Source: Labilithrix sp.
GTDB lineage: Bacteria > Myxococcota_A > Polyangia > Polyangiales > Polyangiaceae
Reading direction: 5' to 3'
Assembly (NCBI GenBank): GCA_019637105.1
Contig: JAHBWF010000037.1
Coordinates: 1 to 54,054 of the forward strand
Length of the DNA stretch: 54,054 nucleotides
In this document: positions 15,572-25,601 of the stretch, in pieces
How the letters are laid out: each line of letters starts with the position of its first letter
Numbering within the stretch: the first letter of the stretch is position 1
Position numbers and translations under genes: made by a program
The notes under the pieces: generated by a model
Told to the model about the DNA's origin: nothing
Database searches by the model: none
The model's input: the letters and a program-made list of their open reading frames with translations, nothing else

Positions 15572-16588
15572 TCAGCGCTGGACGAAGAGCTTCTCCGCGA
15601 TCTGGACCGCGTTCAGCGCCGCGCCCTTGCGGAGGTTGTCGGCGACGACGAACATCTTGATCGCGCCGGCGACCGCGAGGTCGTCGCGCACGCGGCCGAC
15701 GTACACCGGATCGGTCCCCGCCGCCGAGAACGGCTGCGGGTGCTTGCCGGGCGCGTAGGCGTCGTCCATCAACACGACGCCCTCCGCGCCGCGGAGGAGC
15801 CGCTTCGCCTCGTCCGCCGTCATGGGCCGGTGGAACTGGACGTGCACGGACTCCGAGTGCCCGTTGACGACCGGGACGCGCACCGTCGTGGGAGAGACGC
15901 CGATCGCGGCGTCGCCCATGATCTTGCGGGTCTCGTTCACCATCTTCAGCTCCTCTTCGGAGTAGTCGTCCTCGCCGGCCTTCCAGTCGCAGAGGACGTT
16001 GAACGCCATTTGTCCCGGGAAGACCGTGGGCGTCACCGTCTCGCCCGCGAGCGACGCGCGCGTCTGCTGGAGGAGGTCCTCGACCGCCGCCTGTCCCTTG
16101 CCGCTGGTCGCCTGGTAGGTGCTGACGATGATCGTCTTCACGCGCGCCGCGTCGTGGAGCGGCTTCAGCGCGACGACCATCTGGATCGTGGAGCAGTTCG
16201 GGTTCGCGATGATGCCCTTCGGGCGCGTCTTCGCGGCCTCGATGTTCACCTCCGGCACGACCAGCGGGACGTCCGGATCCATCCGCCACGCGCTCGAGTT
16301 GTCGATCACGACCGCCCCGCACCTGGCGGCGATCGGCGCGTACTCGCGCGACACGCTCGCGCCCGCGCTGAAGAGCGCGATGTCGACGCCCTCGAACGAC
16401 TTCGGGCCCAGCTCCTCGACGACGACCTCGCCGCCGCCGAACGGCAGCTTCTGCCCCGCGCTGCGCTCGCTCGCGAGCGCGACGAGCTTCGAGATCGGGA
16501 AGCTCCGCTGCTCGAGCGTTCGGAGCATCTCGCGACCGACGGCGCCGGTCGCGCCGGCGACGGCGACGACGAAGGAGGCTTTCGACAT
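15572..16588 (-). CDS. asd: Aspartate-semialdehyde dehydrogenase
   Basis: The 338-residue enzyme reduces beta-aspartyl phosphate to aspartate semialdehyde with NADPH, the branch point to lysine, threonine, methionine and diaminopimelate. The N-terminal VAVAGATGAVGREMLRTLE is the NADP-binding loop. C132 in NPNCSTIQM is the acyl-enzyme cysteine. GHSESVHVQF carries the active-site histidine region and the C-terminus ends GAALNAVQIAEKL. Length is normal for the Asd1/USG-type family. An in-frame ATG at 16600 would add four residues. It is single-gene, divergent from the large lipoprotein gene. Confidence 0.95.
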   Translation of the reverse strand: MSKASFVVAVAGATGAVGREMLRTLEQRSFPISKLVALASERSAGQKLPFGGGEVVVEELGPKSFEGVDIALFSAGASVSREYAPIAARCGAVVIDNSSAWRMDPDVPLVVPEVNIEAAKTRPKGIIANPNCSTIQMVVALKPLHDAARVKTIIVSTYQATSGKGQAAVEDLLQQTRASLAGETVTPTVFPGQMAFNVLCDWKAGEDDYSEEELKMVNETRKIMGDAAIGVSPTTVRVPVVNGHSESVHVQFHRPMTADEAKRLLRGAEGVVLMDDAYAPGKHPQPFSAAGTDPVYVGRVRDDLAVAGAIKMFVVADNLRKGAALNAVQIAEKLFVQR

Positions 16589-16820
16589 GGTCGGTTCCAT
16601 ACCAGGCCTGCCCGAGAAGAGGACAGCTCGCGAGCTCCGCAGCGCGCGAACTTCGCGTACATGTCGCACCCGCCGAACGAGCTCGAGCTCGAGCCGCGGC
16701 GGCGCGGCCGCGCCGAGGGGCACGGCGCCTCGTGTCCGGGAGGAGCCGACGCAAGCGCCGCCGGCCCCCGAACGGACCGACCCCAGAAAGCGCGGAGCTC
16801 GCGTGTTACTCTGAAGAGCC

Positions 16821-19800
16821 ATGCGTGCTTCGACGGTCGGCGTAGTCGTCCTCGCGCTGCTCCTCGTCGCGTGTGGCCGCTCGGGCTCCGGCACGCGGAG
16901 CGCGGAGATGCGCAGCTTCCGCGCGACGGGCGCCGGCGCCGGCGCCGATCCGACGCTCCGGCCCGCGCGGCTCTTGCCCGAGGACGTCGACGCGACGACG
17001 ACCTACGGCGCGGAGGCGGGCGGCGGATCGCGCGTCCTCACCGCCGGCCTCCGCGTCGTCACCTACCCCAAGGGTGCGATCGTCGCGGCCCAGGACCGTC
17101 TCCCCCAGGCGCCGCAGACGACCATCGCCCTCCCCGATCGTCTCGGCGGCGGCTTCCTCTTCGTCCTCGGCACCACGCTCTGGCGCGCCGATCGCTGGCT
17201 CGGTCCGGCGAAGCCCATCTTCACCTCGTCGTCGCCGCTCCAGGCGATCCTCCCGGGCCTCGACCGCGTCTACCTGCGGGCGCAGAACACCGTCCTCGCG
17301 ATCGACGGCCGGAGCGGCCAGGTCCTCGATCTGGGACCGTGGCCGGCGAGCCCCTTCGTCGCCAGCTACGCCGCGGCGGACGGGTGGCGCGCGGCCGCGG
17401 TGACCGACATGCGCGGCGTCGTCGCGACGTTCGACGCGGGAGCGACCTGGAAGTCCCTCGACCTCCCGCTCGAGCCCAAGGAGATCGTCGTGTCGAGCGA
17501 CGCCCTCGCGATCGGCGGCTTCGAGAGCGGACGCGCCGAGAGCTGGTACGAGCTCCGCGCCGACGGGAGCGTCGCGCGCCTCGGCGCGCCGCCGCGCGAG
17601 GCGAAGACGGCGCTGACGCCGACGATACGGCCGGCGCCGCACGCCTCGATGTACCCGCCGACGTCGATGAGGCCGCCCCCGCCGCCGGCGTCGGCGCCCG
17701 CGCGCGCCGACGGAGAGACGCGCGCCGACGCCGACAAGGAGGACGTGGCGGCGAGGACGTTCGGCAAGCGGCCGCTCGCGACCGCGATCGAAGACGGCTG
17801 GCCGCTCACCGACGGGACCGCGGTGATCGCCCGGGACGGCGCGCTCGCGCGCGTGCGGCTGTCGGACGGCGCGCTGCTCGAGCTCGTCCGCGACGCGTTC
17901 CCGCTCGAGTCCGCGCGCTGTCACCCCGTCTCGCTCGCGCGCCCGCGCGCCGCGGGAGCGTTCGGCTTCGTCTGCGGCGAGCCGCGCGGCAAGACGGTCC
18001 TCTACGCCTACGAGCCGCGGTGGGGACGCCTCGCCGAGCTCAAGAGCTTCGACCGCCCGCGCGTCGTCACCTCGTCCGGCAACGGCGCCCTCGCGGTCCG
18101 CGGACCGTGCGCCGAGGACGGCGAGCCGCCCCCGCCGCCGCGGCCCGAGCCCGCGAAGCTCGAGAAGGAGAAGAGCAAAGAGGAGCTCGAGCGCGCGAAG
18201 GATCCCGCGGCGAAGTCGAAGGGCAAGGCGAAGGAAGAGGCGCGCGCGGGCGCCGAGCCCGAGCCTCCGGAGGCGAAGGTCGCGGGCGAGCCCGCCCGCG
18301 CGCCGCGGCCGCCCGTGAACGAGGTGCACCCCTACTGCGTCCTCGGGCACGACGACACCTGGCGCGAGATCCACGTGCGCGGCGACGTCGGCGGCGAGCG
18401 CGTGGTCGTGCTCGCCGACGGGCGCATCGTCGTCGTCTCGCCGCCGCAGGGCCTCGGCACGCCCGCGCGGCTCACGCTCCTCGATCGCGCCGGCGGCTCG
18501 GCGCGCGCGACGACCGTGCCGATCGTCTTCCCGCGCGTGACGAACGACGTCGGCCGGGTCCTCCGTCTCGGTCTGTGGCTCGACGGCTTCGAGGAGCGCC
18601 GCCCGGGCGTCGTCGGAGGCTGGATCGAGGCGGGAGGCGTGATGCTCGGCGTCGAGATCGCGCTCGACGGAAAGGCGACCCCGGGGCAGTACATCCGCGA
18701 CGCCGGGATGCCCTTCGTCGCGGGGAGGTACGGGCTCGGCTGGACGGCGTCGCGGCGCGGGTACGAGACGACCGACGGCGGCATGACGTGGTCGCCGATC
18801 GATCTGCCCGATCCGCTCGTCCCGGCCGCGCGCGTCGAGCGCCGCGCCTGCGGTCCGATCGGGTGCTTGGCTCACGGCTGGCTCCGCGTCGGCTGGGGCG
18901 AGTCGGGCGCGTCTCCGCCGCCGGTCGTGCCGCCGCCGCCCTACCGCTCGACGACCGCCCCTCCGGCGATCCCGCAGCTCAACCTCGCCTGCGAGCCGAT
19001 GGCGTCGATGCCGCAAGCGGCGGCGACGCCCCGCGCGAAGAGCGCCGACCCCGTCGCTCCCCAGAGCCGGGTGCGGCTCGGCGGCTTCGGCGGGCCGCCC
19101 GTGCTCTCCACCTTCAACGGGCTCAGCGAGCTGCCTCCGTTCTTCGCGCAGGCCGCGCCGGCGCTCCGCGAGTCGGAGCGCGGCGTCAACGTCGACGTGC
19201 GCGAGCACGTCGAGCGCTACGTGAACGTCGGCTCGCTCGCGCGCGTCTACGGCTGGGGGCCGAAGACGGGCGAGTGGGAGACGCTCGGGCGCTGGCAGGT
19301 GAAATGGCTCTCGCCGTTCGCCGGCTGGCCCGAGGTCCGGGCGAGCCTCCCCGCGCCGCCGCCGCAGGTCATCCTCGACATGACGCGCGCCTCGACGACC
19401 TACTACGGCTACGGCGTGCCGAGCAGCGGCTTTCAGCTGGCGCAGGGCGACGACGCGGCGCACGCGCTCCTCGTCGGCAAGCGCGCCGGACGCGCCGAGG
19501 GCCTGCTCTACGAGCTCGAGGCGGAGCGCGCGCCGATCGAGGTCCGTCGCGCCGACGGCGAGCCGTTCGGCGAGCTCGAAGGCGTCGTGCGCGCCGCCGG
19601 GCGCTGGTTCATCGCCTCGCCCAGCTCGGGAGCGGCGGCGCCGACCACGCTCGTCTGGCAGATCGAAGGCGGGGTCGCGCGGGAGCTCGTCCGCGTTCCC
19701 CGCGCGAGCGCGTCCGTCTCGTCGAGCGCGCGCACCAGGCTCGCCTCTCGCTCCGACGGTCGCGCGATCGCGCTCGTGGTCGACGGTCAGCCGACGGCCG

Positions 19801-20228
19801 AGCGCAGCACGAGCGTGCGCTGGGCCCTGCCGATCGACCTCGAGAGCGGCGCCCTCGGGGAGCCCGAGCCGCTCGGCTACGTCGATCTCGCCGGGCGCAC
19901 GCTCGACGCGTGCACCGACGACGTCGTCGGGTGGGTGCTCGACGCGACGATGCCGGCCTCGTCCGTCCGCGTGCGCGTGCCTCAAGGAGGCGGCGCGCTG
20001 AGCTCCGTGCTCGCGCGCCTCCGGCTGACGCGCGCGCGCGCGTGCGTCGAGCGCGTCGCCGGCACGTACGAGGGCCAGTCGCAGGAGCGCGCGGCCCAGC
20101 TCACGCGCGCCGGCGCCGGCGCCGCGCGCACGACGGCGCCACTGCGCTCCGGCGAGCTCTACGCCACCGTCATGAGCGCGCAGCACCGGTTCCCGCTCAA
20201 GTGCTCGGTCGACCGCGCCCCACGGTGA
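16821..20228 (+). CDS. Giant lipoprotein with Asp-box (BNR-like) motifs
   Basis: The 1135-residue protein has a short type II signal (VVLALLLVACGR). Two Asp-box motifs are visible: FDAGATWKSLDL near residue 204 and TTDGGMTWSPIDL near 650. Asp boxes mark turns in BNR/sialidase-type propellers, so at least one propeller is likely. A charged Lys/Glu-rich insert (about 450-480, EKEKSKEELERAKDPAAKSK) and Pro-rich stretches separate domains. The C-terminal half carries no family I can name. A 220-base divergent promoter region separates it from asd. It is probably a surface binding protein; there is no evidence for catalysis. Confidence 0.65.
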   Translation: MRASTVGVVVLALLLVACGRSGSGTRSAEMRSFRATGAGAGADPTLRPARLLPEDVDATTTYGAEAGGGSRVLTAGLRVVTYPKGAIVAAQDRLPQAPQTTIALPDRLGGGFLFVLGTTLWRADRWLGPAKPIFTSSSPLQAILPGLDRVYLRAQNTVLAIDGRSGQVLDLGPWPASPFVASYAAADGWRAAAVTDMRGVVATFDAGATWKSLDLPLEPKEIVVSSDALAIGGFESGRAESWYELRADGSVARLGAPPREAKTALTPTIRPAPHASMYPPTSMRPPPPPASAPARADGETRADADKEDVAARTFGKRPLATAIEDGWPLTDGTAVIARDGALARVRLSDGALLELVRDAFPLESARCHPVSLARPRAAGAFGFVCGEPRGKTVLYAYEPRWGRLAELKSFDRPRVVTSSGNGALAVRGPCAEDGEPPPPPRPEPAKLEKEKSKEELERAKDPAAKSKGKAKEEARAGAEPEPPEAKVAGEPARAPRPPVNEVHPYCVLGHDDTWREIHVRGDVGGERVVVLADGRIVVVSPPQGLGTPARLTLLDRAGGSARATTVPIVFPRVTNDVGRVLRLGLWLDGFEERRPGVVGGWIEAGGVMLGVEIALDGKATPGQYIRDAGMPFVAGRYGLGWTASRRGYETTDGGMTWSPIDLPDPLVPAARVERRACGPIGCLAHGWLRVGWGESGASPPPVVPPPPYRSTTAPPAIPQLNLACEPMASMPQAAATPRAKSADPVAPQSRVRLGGFGGPPVLSTFNGLSELPPFFAQAAPALRESERGVNVDVREHVERYVNVGSLARVYGWGPKTGEWETLGRWQVKWLSPFAGWPEVRASLPAPPPQVILDMTRASTTYYGYGVPSSGFQLAQGDDAAHALLVGKRAGRAEGLLYELEAERAPIEVRRADGEPFGELEGVVRAAGRWFIASPSSGAAAPTTLVWQIEGGVARELVRVPRASASVSSSARTRLASRSDGRAIALVVDGQPTAERSTSVRWALPIDLESGALGEPEPLGYVDLAGRTLDACTDDVVGWVLDATMPASSVRVRVPQGGGALSSVLARLRLTRARACVERVAGTYEGQSQERAAQLTRAGAGAARTTAPLRSGELYATVMSAQHRFPLKCSVDRAPR

Positions 20229-20567
20229 CGGAGCGACGCGGCTCAACTGCGTCTCGGTCCCGCCGATCGAGCCCGGCCCTCGACCGACTAAGCACGGGCT
20301 AATCGCCGCGCCGCGTCTTGCAAGATCGCAGCAAGCCCCCTTTCAGAACTGCATCGCGTGGCGCGATTTCAACCATGAACACCCCCAAAGTCACGGCGTT
20401 TTTCGGCGACCCATCCGTGGCACGGACCTCGCATATGCCGGAATCGCTCGCGTGGAGTGTGGCTGCCCCCCCGGCCCCTTCGCGCGGGCTTTTTCTCTTT
20501 GTCGTGACGGAAGGCCGCGTTCGCCGCCGCCGATCGCTCTCGGCGTGCCTGTATCCTCGGCGCCCGC
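20229..20567. other. Gene-free interval upstream of the esterase
   Basis: No convincing gene is seen in these 339 bases. GGCCCCTTCGCGCGGGC followed by TTTTTC (about 20477-20499) is a weak terminator-like GC/T-run on the plus strand. A short frame from ATG 20375 (MNTPKVTAFFGDP) exists but has no ribosome site and runs into the esterase in another frame, so it is not called. Confidence 0.4.
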
Positions 20568-23495
20568 ATGAGCCTCTCTTCGATCGGCCGGTCCCTCGGT
20601 CGCGCCTCGCTCCTCCTCGTCGTCGTCGCGTCGTGCTCGGACGATCCCGCGCCCGCGAGCGATCCGCCGGCGCGGCTCCTGCCGGGCGAGACCTGCGACA
20701 ACCGTCACGAGCTCCGGCTCTCGATGGACCCGCCCGACGTCGTGGTCGCGCCGGGCGCCACGCGGCCGGTGCGCCTCACGATCGAGCCCGACGCGTGCGA
20801 TCCGGCGACGGCGCGCTTCGCGTCGGCGGACGCCGCCGTGGCCGCGGCTCCCGGCGAGGCGCGCTTCGATCTCCGCCACGCGACCTTCGACTTCCTCGTG
20901 ACCGGAGGCGCGACGGGCCGGACGACGATCACGGCGTCGATGGACGCCAAGGACGTCGACGACGTCCCCTACACCGCGACCGTCGAGCTCCCGATCGACG
21001 TGCGCGACGCGGCCCCGCCGACCTGCGACGCGACGGGCGCCGCGCAGGGGACGCTCGGCGCGAGCCAGACCGCGCTCCACGGTCAGGGCTCGCTGGCCAA
21101 GGCGGCCGTGTCGGCGCGCCCCGAGGCGTTCACGCGAGAGGACGAGTTCGCGCTGCCGTCGTTCCCCGCCGAGATCGCCTGCGCCGACGACCTGATCGCG
21201 GGCGCGCCGAGCGCGAAGCTCCGCAAGCTCGGGCCGGCGGTGACGTTCACCGCGCGGGCGCCGCTCTCGACGACGAAGGCGATGCGACGCGACATCGACT
21301 TCGCCGTGCCGGTGAACCCCGCCGCGTTCCCCTCGGGCGCGCGCCTCCGTCACCTCACGATCCTCTACTCCGGCCCCCGCGCGAAGGCGCCGCGACCGAT
21401 CCCCGTCTCCAACGCGCGCATCGAGGCGGACGGCGACGACTACGTCCTCAAGTTCGCGTCGCCCTGGTTCGGCACCTACCAGGCCGCCGTCGCCGAGGAC
21501 GCGGGCTCGAAGCGCCGCACGCGCAAGCTCACCCACCGCGCGGTCATCGGGTTCTCGATGGGCGGCGGCGGCGCGGCCGTGTTCGGCGTGCGCCACCACG
21601 ACATGTTCGACGCCATCGCGCCGCTCGGCGGCCCCAGCGACTGGACGTGGCTCCTCTGGTACCTCGAGAAGTACCCGCTCGGAGGCTTCTGCCCCGACGG
21701 GCAATCGTGCCCGACGTACGCGCCGAACCGCTACCCGCTCGACGAGCCGTTCGCGCACACGATGGACTACGACCACTGGTGGTCCGAGTCGGGCAGCGGC
21801 AACGGCGGGCGCTTCCCGCGCTCGGAGTACATCCAGATCTTCGAGGACCTCGCGCTCGCGATGGGCAACGGCAACGGCTGGAACACCGCGCCGGGCCTGC
21901 TCCACATGGCGCCCGGGCCGAAGCCGACGGACCCGTGGGTGAAGGGCCCGGACGGCCTCGACTGCACCTACGCCGTCGAGCCGATCAAGGACGATCCCAA
22001 CGAGCAGAGGCAGCGCGAGCGCGAGCGCGCGTGCCAGGCGTGGCGCTGCGATCCGAAGAACGTCTGGAAGGCGGAGAGGGACTACTTCGACGACGAGTAC
22101 AACCCCGACGGCACGAAGCCCGTCATCGCGTTCTGCGACGGCAACCAGGAGGGCGAGAGCCCCTACCGGAACACGTTCGCGCCGGGCGGGACCAAGCCGG
22201 TGAACCTCGCGCTCGCGGTCGACCTCAACGGCAACGGCGTGCGCGACAAAGGCGAGCCGATCATCCGGAGCGGCCACGAGCCGTTCGGCGACTGCGGAGC
22301 CGACGGCCTCTGCGACCCCGACGAGCCCGGCTACGATCCCGAGACGAACCCGGATCCGAACCAGGACGACTACGACTACGTCCTGAACCCCAACGGCCTC
22401 GAGGGCAACCACCGCTGGGACCCGGGCGAGCCCTGGGACGACGTCGGCCTCGACGGCGTCCCGGACACGGCGAGCCGCCACGTCGCGGGCGACCCCGGCG
22501 AGGGCGACGGCAAGTACAGCGAGGCGCCGGGCCTGACGAACTTCTACGCGAACGATCCGCACAGCATGCTCGCGCGGCGCACGACGGCGATCCCCGGCGG
22601 CCCGATCACCGACGGCGCGCTCCAGCGCGTCGACATCCTCACCGACGGCGGCGTCCGCGATCTGTTCAACTTCGCGTCCGTCGCGAGCCACCTCAAGGGG
22701 CAGGTCTTCGGGCGCACCGGGCCGAACGGGCTGCCGCTCCGATCGGTCGCGTTCTACAACGGCTTCGACATGCTGCCCGGACAGGTCCGCGGCAAGCCGG
22801 ACGACTTCTCGCCGGCGCTCCTCCGCTGGGCCGACATCGCCGACATGCCGAGCGTCCGCTACGGCGACCTCGACGCGACGAGGCAGCAGATCGAGCAAGG
22901 AGACGGCCAGCACGTCGGCAAGGCGAACCAGCTGCTCTTCCGCCTGGAGACCGCGTTCTTCTACGTCGGACAGCGCTGGCCGGACGCGGATCGGCGGACC
23001 ACGATCGACGCCCGCGACGACGCCGCCACGACGACCAAGAACGAGCTCGGCGTCGAGTGCGAGGTCTTCGGGAAGTGCGAGACGTTCTTCACCGGGCCCG
23101 TGACCAAGCGCACCGGGCCGATCGCCGTGTCGCTCCCGCCGGGCTACGCGCAGAAGGACAACGTCGCCCGCGACGTCCGCTACCCGGTCCTCTACGTGCT
23201 CCACGGCTACGGCCAGGACCCGCGCGACCTCGAGGCGGTCGCGATCTTCACCAACAACTTCATGAACGGGACGAACCGCTCGTACGCGACGCGGCTGCCG
23301 AAGTTCATCATCGTCTACGTCGACGGCCGCTGCCGCTCGCCCGACGGCGCGGACGAGTGCATCCGCGGCACGTTCTACATGGACTCCGCGCGCGACGGCG
23401 GCGCCAAGATGGACGCCTGGTTCTCCGAGGTCGTCGACTACATCGACAGGAACTACCGGACGATGCCGCCGAGCGAGATCGAGGTCGTCGACTGA
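20568..23495 (+). CDS. Exported esterase-type alpha/beta hydrolase with circularly permuted motif order
   Basis: The 975-residue lipoprotein has a signal with lipobox VVVASCSD and Ig-like N-terminal sequence to about residue 310. The nucleophile elbow GFSMGGGGA places S330 early. Candidate acid D698 (LTDGGVRDLF) and His H782 (GDGQHVGKANQLLF) follow. Only then come the segments that normally begin an esterase D-type fold: SLPPGY, YPVLYVLHGYGQDP (H879-G882, oxyanion strand) and the last helix before the nucleophile strand (DYIDRNYRTMP), where the protein ends. A Ca-binding-like insert (DLNGNGVRDKGEP, from D552) lies inside. The triad assignments come from family resemblance. The start has no clear ribosome site. 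Confidence 0.75.
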   Translation: MSLSSIGRSLGRASLLLVVVASCSDDPAPASDPPARLLPGETCDNRHELRLSMDPPDVVVAPGATRPVRLTIEPDACDPATARFASADAAVAAAPGEARFDLRHATFDFLVTGGATGRTTITASMDAKDVDDVPYTATVELPIDVRDAAPPTCDATGAAQGTLGASQTALHGQGSLAKAAVSARPEAFTREDEFALPSFPAEIACADDLIAGAPSAKLRKLGPAVTFTARAPLSTTKAMRRDIDFAVPVNPAAFPSGARLRHLTILYSGPRAKAPRPIPVSNARIEADGDDYVLKFASPWFGTYQAAVAEDAGSKRRTRKLTHRAVIGFSMGGGGAAVFGVRHHDMFDAIAPLGGPSDWTWLLWYLEKYPLGGFCPDGQSCPTYAPNRYPLDEPFAHTMDYDHWWSESGSGNGGRFPRSEYIQIFEDLALAMGNGNGWNTAPGLLHMAPGPKPTDPWVKGPDGLDCTYAVEPIKDDPNEQRQRERERACQAWRCDPKNVWKAERDYFDDEYNPDGTKPVIAFCDGNQEGESPYRNTFAPGGTKPVNLALAVDLNGNGVRDKGEPIIRSGHEPFGDCGADGLCDPDEPGYDPETNPDPNQDDYDYVLNPNGLEGNHRWDPGEPWDDVGLDGVPDTASRHVAGDPGEGDGKYSEAPGLTNFYANDPHSMLARRTTAIPGGPITDGALQRVDILTDGGVRDLFNFASVASHLKGQVFGRTGPNGLPLRSVAFYNGFDMLPGQVRGKPDDFSPALLRWADIADMPSVRYGDLDATRQQIEQGDGQHVGKANQLLFRLETAFFYVGQRWPDADRRTTIDARDDAATTTKNELGVECEVFGKCETFFTGPVTKRTGPIAVSLPPGYAQKDNVARDVRYPVLYVLHGYGQDPRDLEAVAIFTNNFMNGTNRSYATRLPKFIIVYVDGRCRSPDGADECIRGTFYMDSARDGGAKMDAWFSEVVDYIDRNYRTMPPSEIEVVD

Positions 23496-23496
23496 C

Positions 23497-24429
23497 TCAG
23501 CTCGCCTTGCGGCCGACGAAGTCGATGCTCGTGATCGCGAGCTGATCGCGCGAGTAGCGCTCCGCGAACCACGGGTGGACGCGGATCTCGTCGAGCTGCT
23601 TCAAGCGGGTCGGGTGCGGGCGCGAGGTGTCGATCTCGATCGCGAACCCCGCGCTCTTCGCCATCCGGGTGAAGTCCTCGGCGCGGAGGCGGTTCTGGTA
23701 GAGGAAGGCGTTGTTCCACTTCCGCCAGGCCGGCTCCGAGTACTTGAGGTAGTGGAGCTGGCTGATCGACCGGTCGACGTAGGCGTAGTGGTCGCCGCAG
23801 TTCACGGAGTGGAAGACGACGCCGCCCGGCCGGAGGATGCGCCGCGCCTCGCGGAAGCAGTCCTCGATGACCGGCCCCGGGATGTGCTCGAGGACGCTGC
23901 TCGAAAAGACGACGTCGACCGAGCCGTCCGCGAGCGCCGTCCTCGCGGCGTCGGCGGGCGCGCGGTAGTCGATCGCGCCGTCGGTCGCCGTCGCGATCGA
24001 CGCGCCGCGCCGGAGCGCGCGGAGGAGCTCGCGGCGGCGCGCGTCGACGTCCGAGGCCTCGAGCCCCGACTCCTCCGCGATCGTCCCGACGTGCTTGTCG
24101 AGGTGCTCGACGAGGGCGAGCGTCGTCTCCGTCCTGACGTGGCGGTTCAGATCGAAGGTGTGGATCCGCTCCGCGCCGCCGAGCCAGAGGCAGACGGGGA
24201 GCGTCGGATACCACCCGGTCCCGATCTCGACGAGGGTCGCCCCCGCGATCGGGAGCTTCGACGCGCGGAGGTGGCCCACCATCAGCCGCCAGTCCTCGAC
24301 CCTCGTGTCGCACTCCGCGCCGAACTTCGCGAGCCCGCCGCCGAACCGCTGGAGGACGTAGTGCACGCGCGCGCCGCCGGGGACGTGGCCGAGGACCTTC
24401 TGGATCGCACCCTTCACGCGCCAGTGCAT
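23497..24429 (-). CDS. SAM-dependent methyltransferase, class I
   Basis: The 310-residue enzyme has the SAM-binding motif ATLVEIGTGWYPTLP near residues 65-78. VDVVFSSSVLEHIPGPVIEDCF is motif IV and ARRILRPGGVVFHSVNCGDH the post-motif strand. The ATG at 24429 is preferred because upstream in-frame sequence is not conserved-looking. It converges on the esterase with one base between stops and is divergent from a family 2 glycosyltransferase 96 bases away. Together they may decorate a surface glycan. The substrate is unknown. Confidence 0.82.
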   Translation of the reverse strand: MHWRVKGAIQKVLGHVPGGARVHYVLQRFGGGLAKFGAECDTRVEDWRLMVGHLRASKLPIAGATLVEIGTGWYPTLPVCLWLGGAERIHTFDLNRHVRTETTLALVEHLDKHVGTIAEESGLEASDVDARRRELLRALRRGASIATATDGAIDYRAPADAARTALADGSVDVVFSSSVLEHIPGPVIEDCFREARRILRPGGVVFHSVNCGDHYAYVDRSISQLHYLKYSEPAWRKWNNAFLYQNRLRAEDFTRMAKSAGFAIEIDTSRPHPTRLKQLDEIRVHPWFAERYSRDQLAITSIDFVGRKAS

Positions 24430-24525
24430 GGGCGGACCATAACGCAACCCGCCCAGCCACGGGAGAGCTCGCGCGGCGCCGCTCGACGCCGTCACGCGCC
24501 CGCGCTCGTGCTATTTTCGGCCGCG

Positions 24526-25581
24526 ATGGCGAACGAGAGGCGCGTCCCCGTCGTGACCGTGGCGATCCCGTGCTTCAACGAGGAGCGCTTCATCGAGAGG
24601 TGCCTCGAGGACGTGCTCGACCAGGACTACCCGGCCGAGTCGCTGGAGGTGCTCGTCGGCGACGGGATGAGCACCGATCGGACGCGCGAGCTCCTCGACG
24701 GCCTGGTCGCGAGGCACCCCGGCCGGCTGCGCGTGATCGACAACCCGCGCCGCCTCCAGGCCGCGGCGATGAACGCGATGATCGACGAGGCCCGCGGCGA
24801 GATCGTCGTCCGCATGGACGTCCACGCGCGCTACGCGCCGGACTACGTCCGCCAGTGCGTCGCCGTGCTCGAGGAGACCGGCGCGGACAACGTCGGCGGC
24901 GCGCAGCGCGCCGTCGCCGAGACCTGGTTCCAGCGCGCGCTCTCTGCCGCGCTCGACAGCCCGCTCGCCGTCGGCGGCGCGCGTTACCGCGACGCCGACG
25001 CCGAGGGCTTCGTCGACACGGTCTTCCTCGGCGCGTTCCGGCGCGAGGTGTTCGAGCGCGTCGGCGGCTACGACGACAACGCGATCACCAACGAGGACGC
25101 CGAGCTGAACCAGCGCATCCTCGCCGCCGGCGGCAAGGTCTACCTCAGCCGGAAGATCGTCGTGCGGTACTTCCCGCGCGACTCCCTCCGCGGGCTCGCG
25201 AAGCAGTACTTCAAGTACGGCAAGGGCCGCGCGCGCACGCTCCTCAAGCACCGGACGTTCCCGACCCCGCGCCCCGCGATCCCCTTCGCGATGGTGGTCG
25301 GGGGCGCGGCGCTGCTCTCGACGCCGGCGCTGCACCCCGTCGCGCCGTTCGCCTTCGGCGCCTACGGCGTTGCGACCCTCGCGGAGGCGCTCCGCGTGTC
25401 GCTCCGGCACGGCGTCGCGCTCGCGCCGGCGGTGGCGGCCATCTTCCCCGTGCTCCACGTCTCGCACGGCGTGGGCTTCGGGGTCGGGCTCGTCCAGTAC
25501 GCCCTCGCCCCGGACTGGAGCGAGCGCCGGGTGCGCGCGCGCGCCGAGGCTCCCGTCGAGGTCGCGCTCGACGGGAGCTGA
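24526..25581 (+). CDS. Membrane-associated family 2 glycosyltransferase (ExoA-like)
   Basis: The 351-residue protein starts with VVTVAIPCFNEERFIERCLEDVLDQ, the GT2 nucleotide-binding start. EIVVRMDVHARY supplies the DxD-type metal site and YDDNAITNEDAELNQRI the catalytic-base region. YFPRDSLRGLAKQYFKYGKGRARTL resembles the succinoglycan enzyme ExoA. Two or three hydrophobic helices at the C-terminus (about 240-330) would anchor it to the inner membrane. It is likely to extend a polysaccharide or lipid-linked glycan. Confidence 0.88.
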   Translation: MANERRVPVVTVAIPCFNEERFIERCLEDVLDQDYPAESLEVLVGDGMSTDRTRELLDGLVARHPGRLRVIDNPRRLQAAAMNAMIDEARGEIVVRMDVHARYAPDYVRQCVAVLEETGADNVGGAQRAVAETWFQRALSAALDSPLAVGGARYRDADAEGFVDTVFLGAFRREVFERVGGYDDNAITNEDAELNQRILAAGGKVYLSRKIVVRYFPRDSLRGLAKQYFKYGKGRARTLLKHRTFPTPRPAIPFAMVVGGAALLSTPALHPVAPFAFGAYGVATLAEALRVSLRHGVALAPAVAAIFPVLHVSHGVGFGVGLVQYALAPDWSERRVRARAEAPVEVALDGS

Positions 25582-25601
25582 CGCGGCATCGAGGCCGCGC
25601 G

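Noticed and set aside
16806-20246. 1146-codon open frame on the minus strand opposite the giant lipoprotein
   Set aside because: Antisense shadow: Arg/Ala/Val-rich, no motif, no ribosome site, and the plus-strand frame has signal peptide and Asp boxes.
15278-20302. 1674-codon plus-strand frame across asd and the giant lipoprotein
   Set aside because: It crosses real genes on both strands and has no protein-like composition.
20391-23204. 937-codon minus-strand frame opposite the esterase
   Set aside because: Mirror of the third-codon GC bias; no recognisable domain, whereas the plus frame carries hydrolase motifs.
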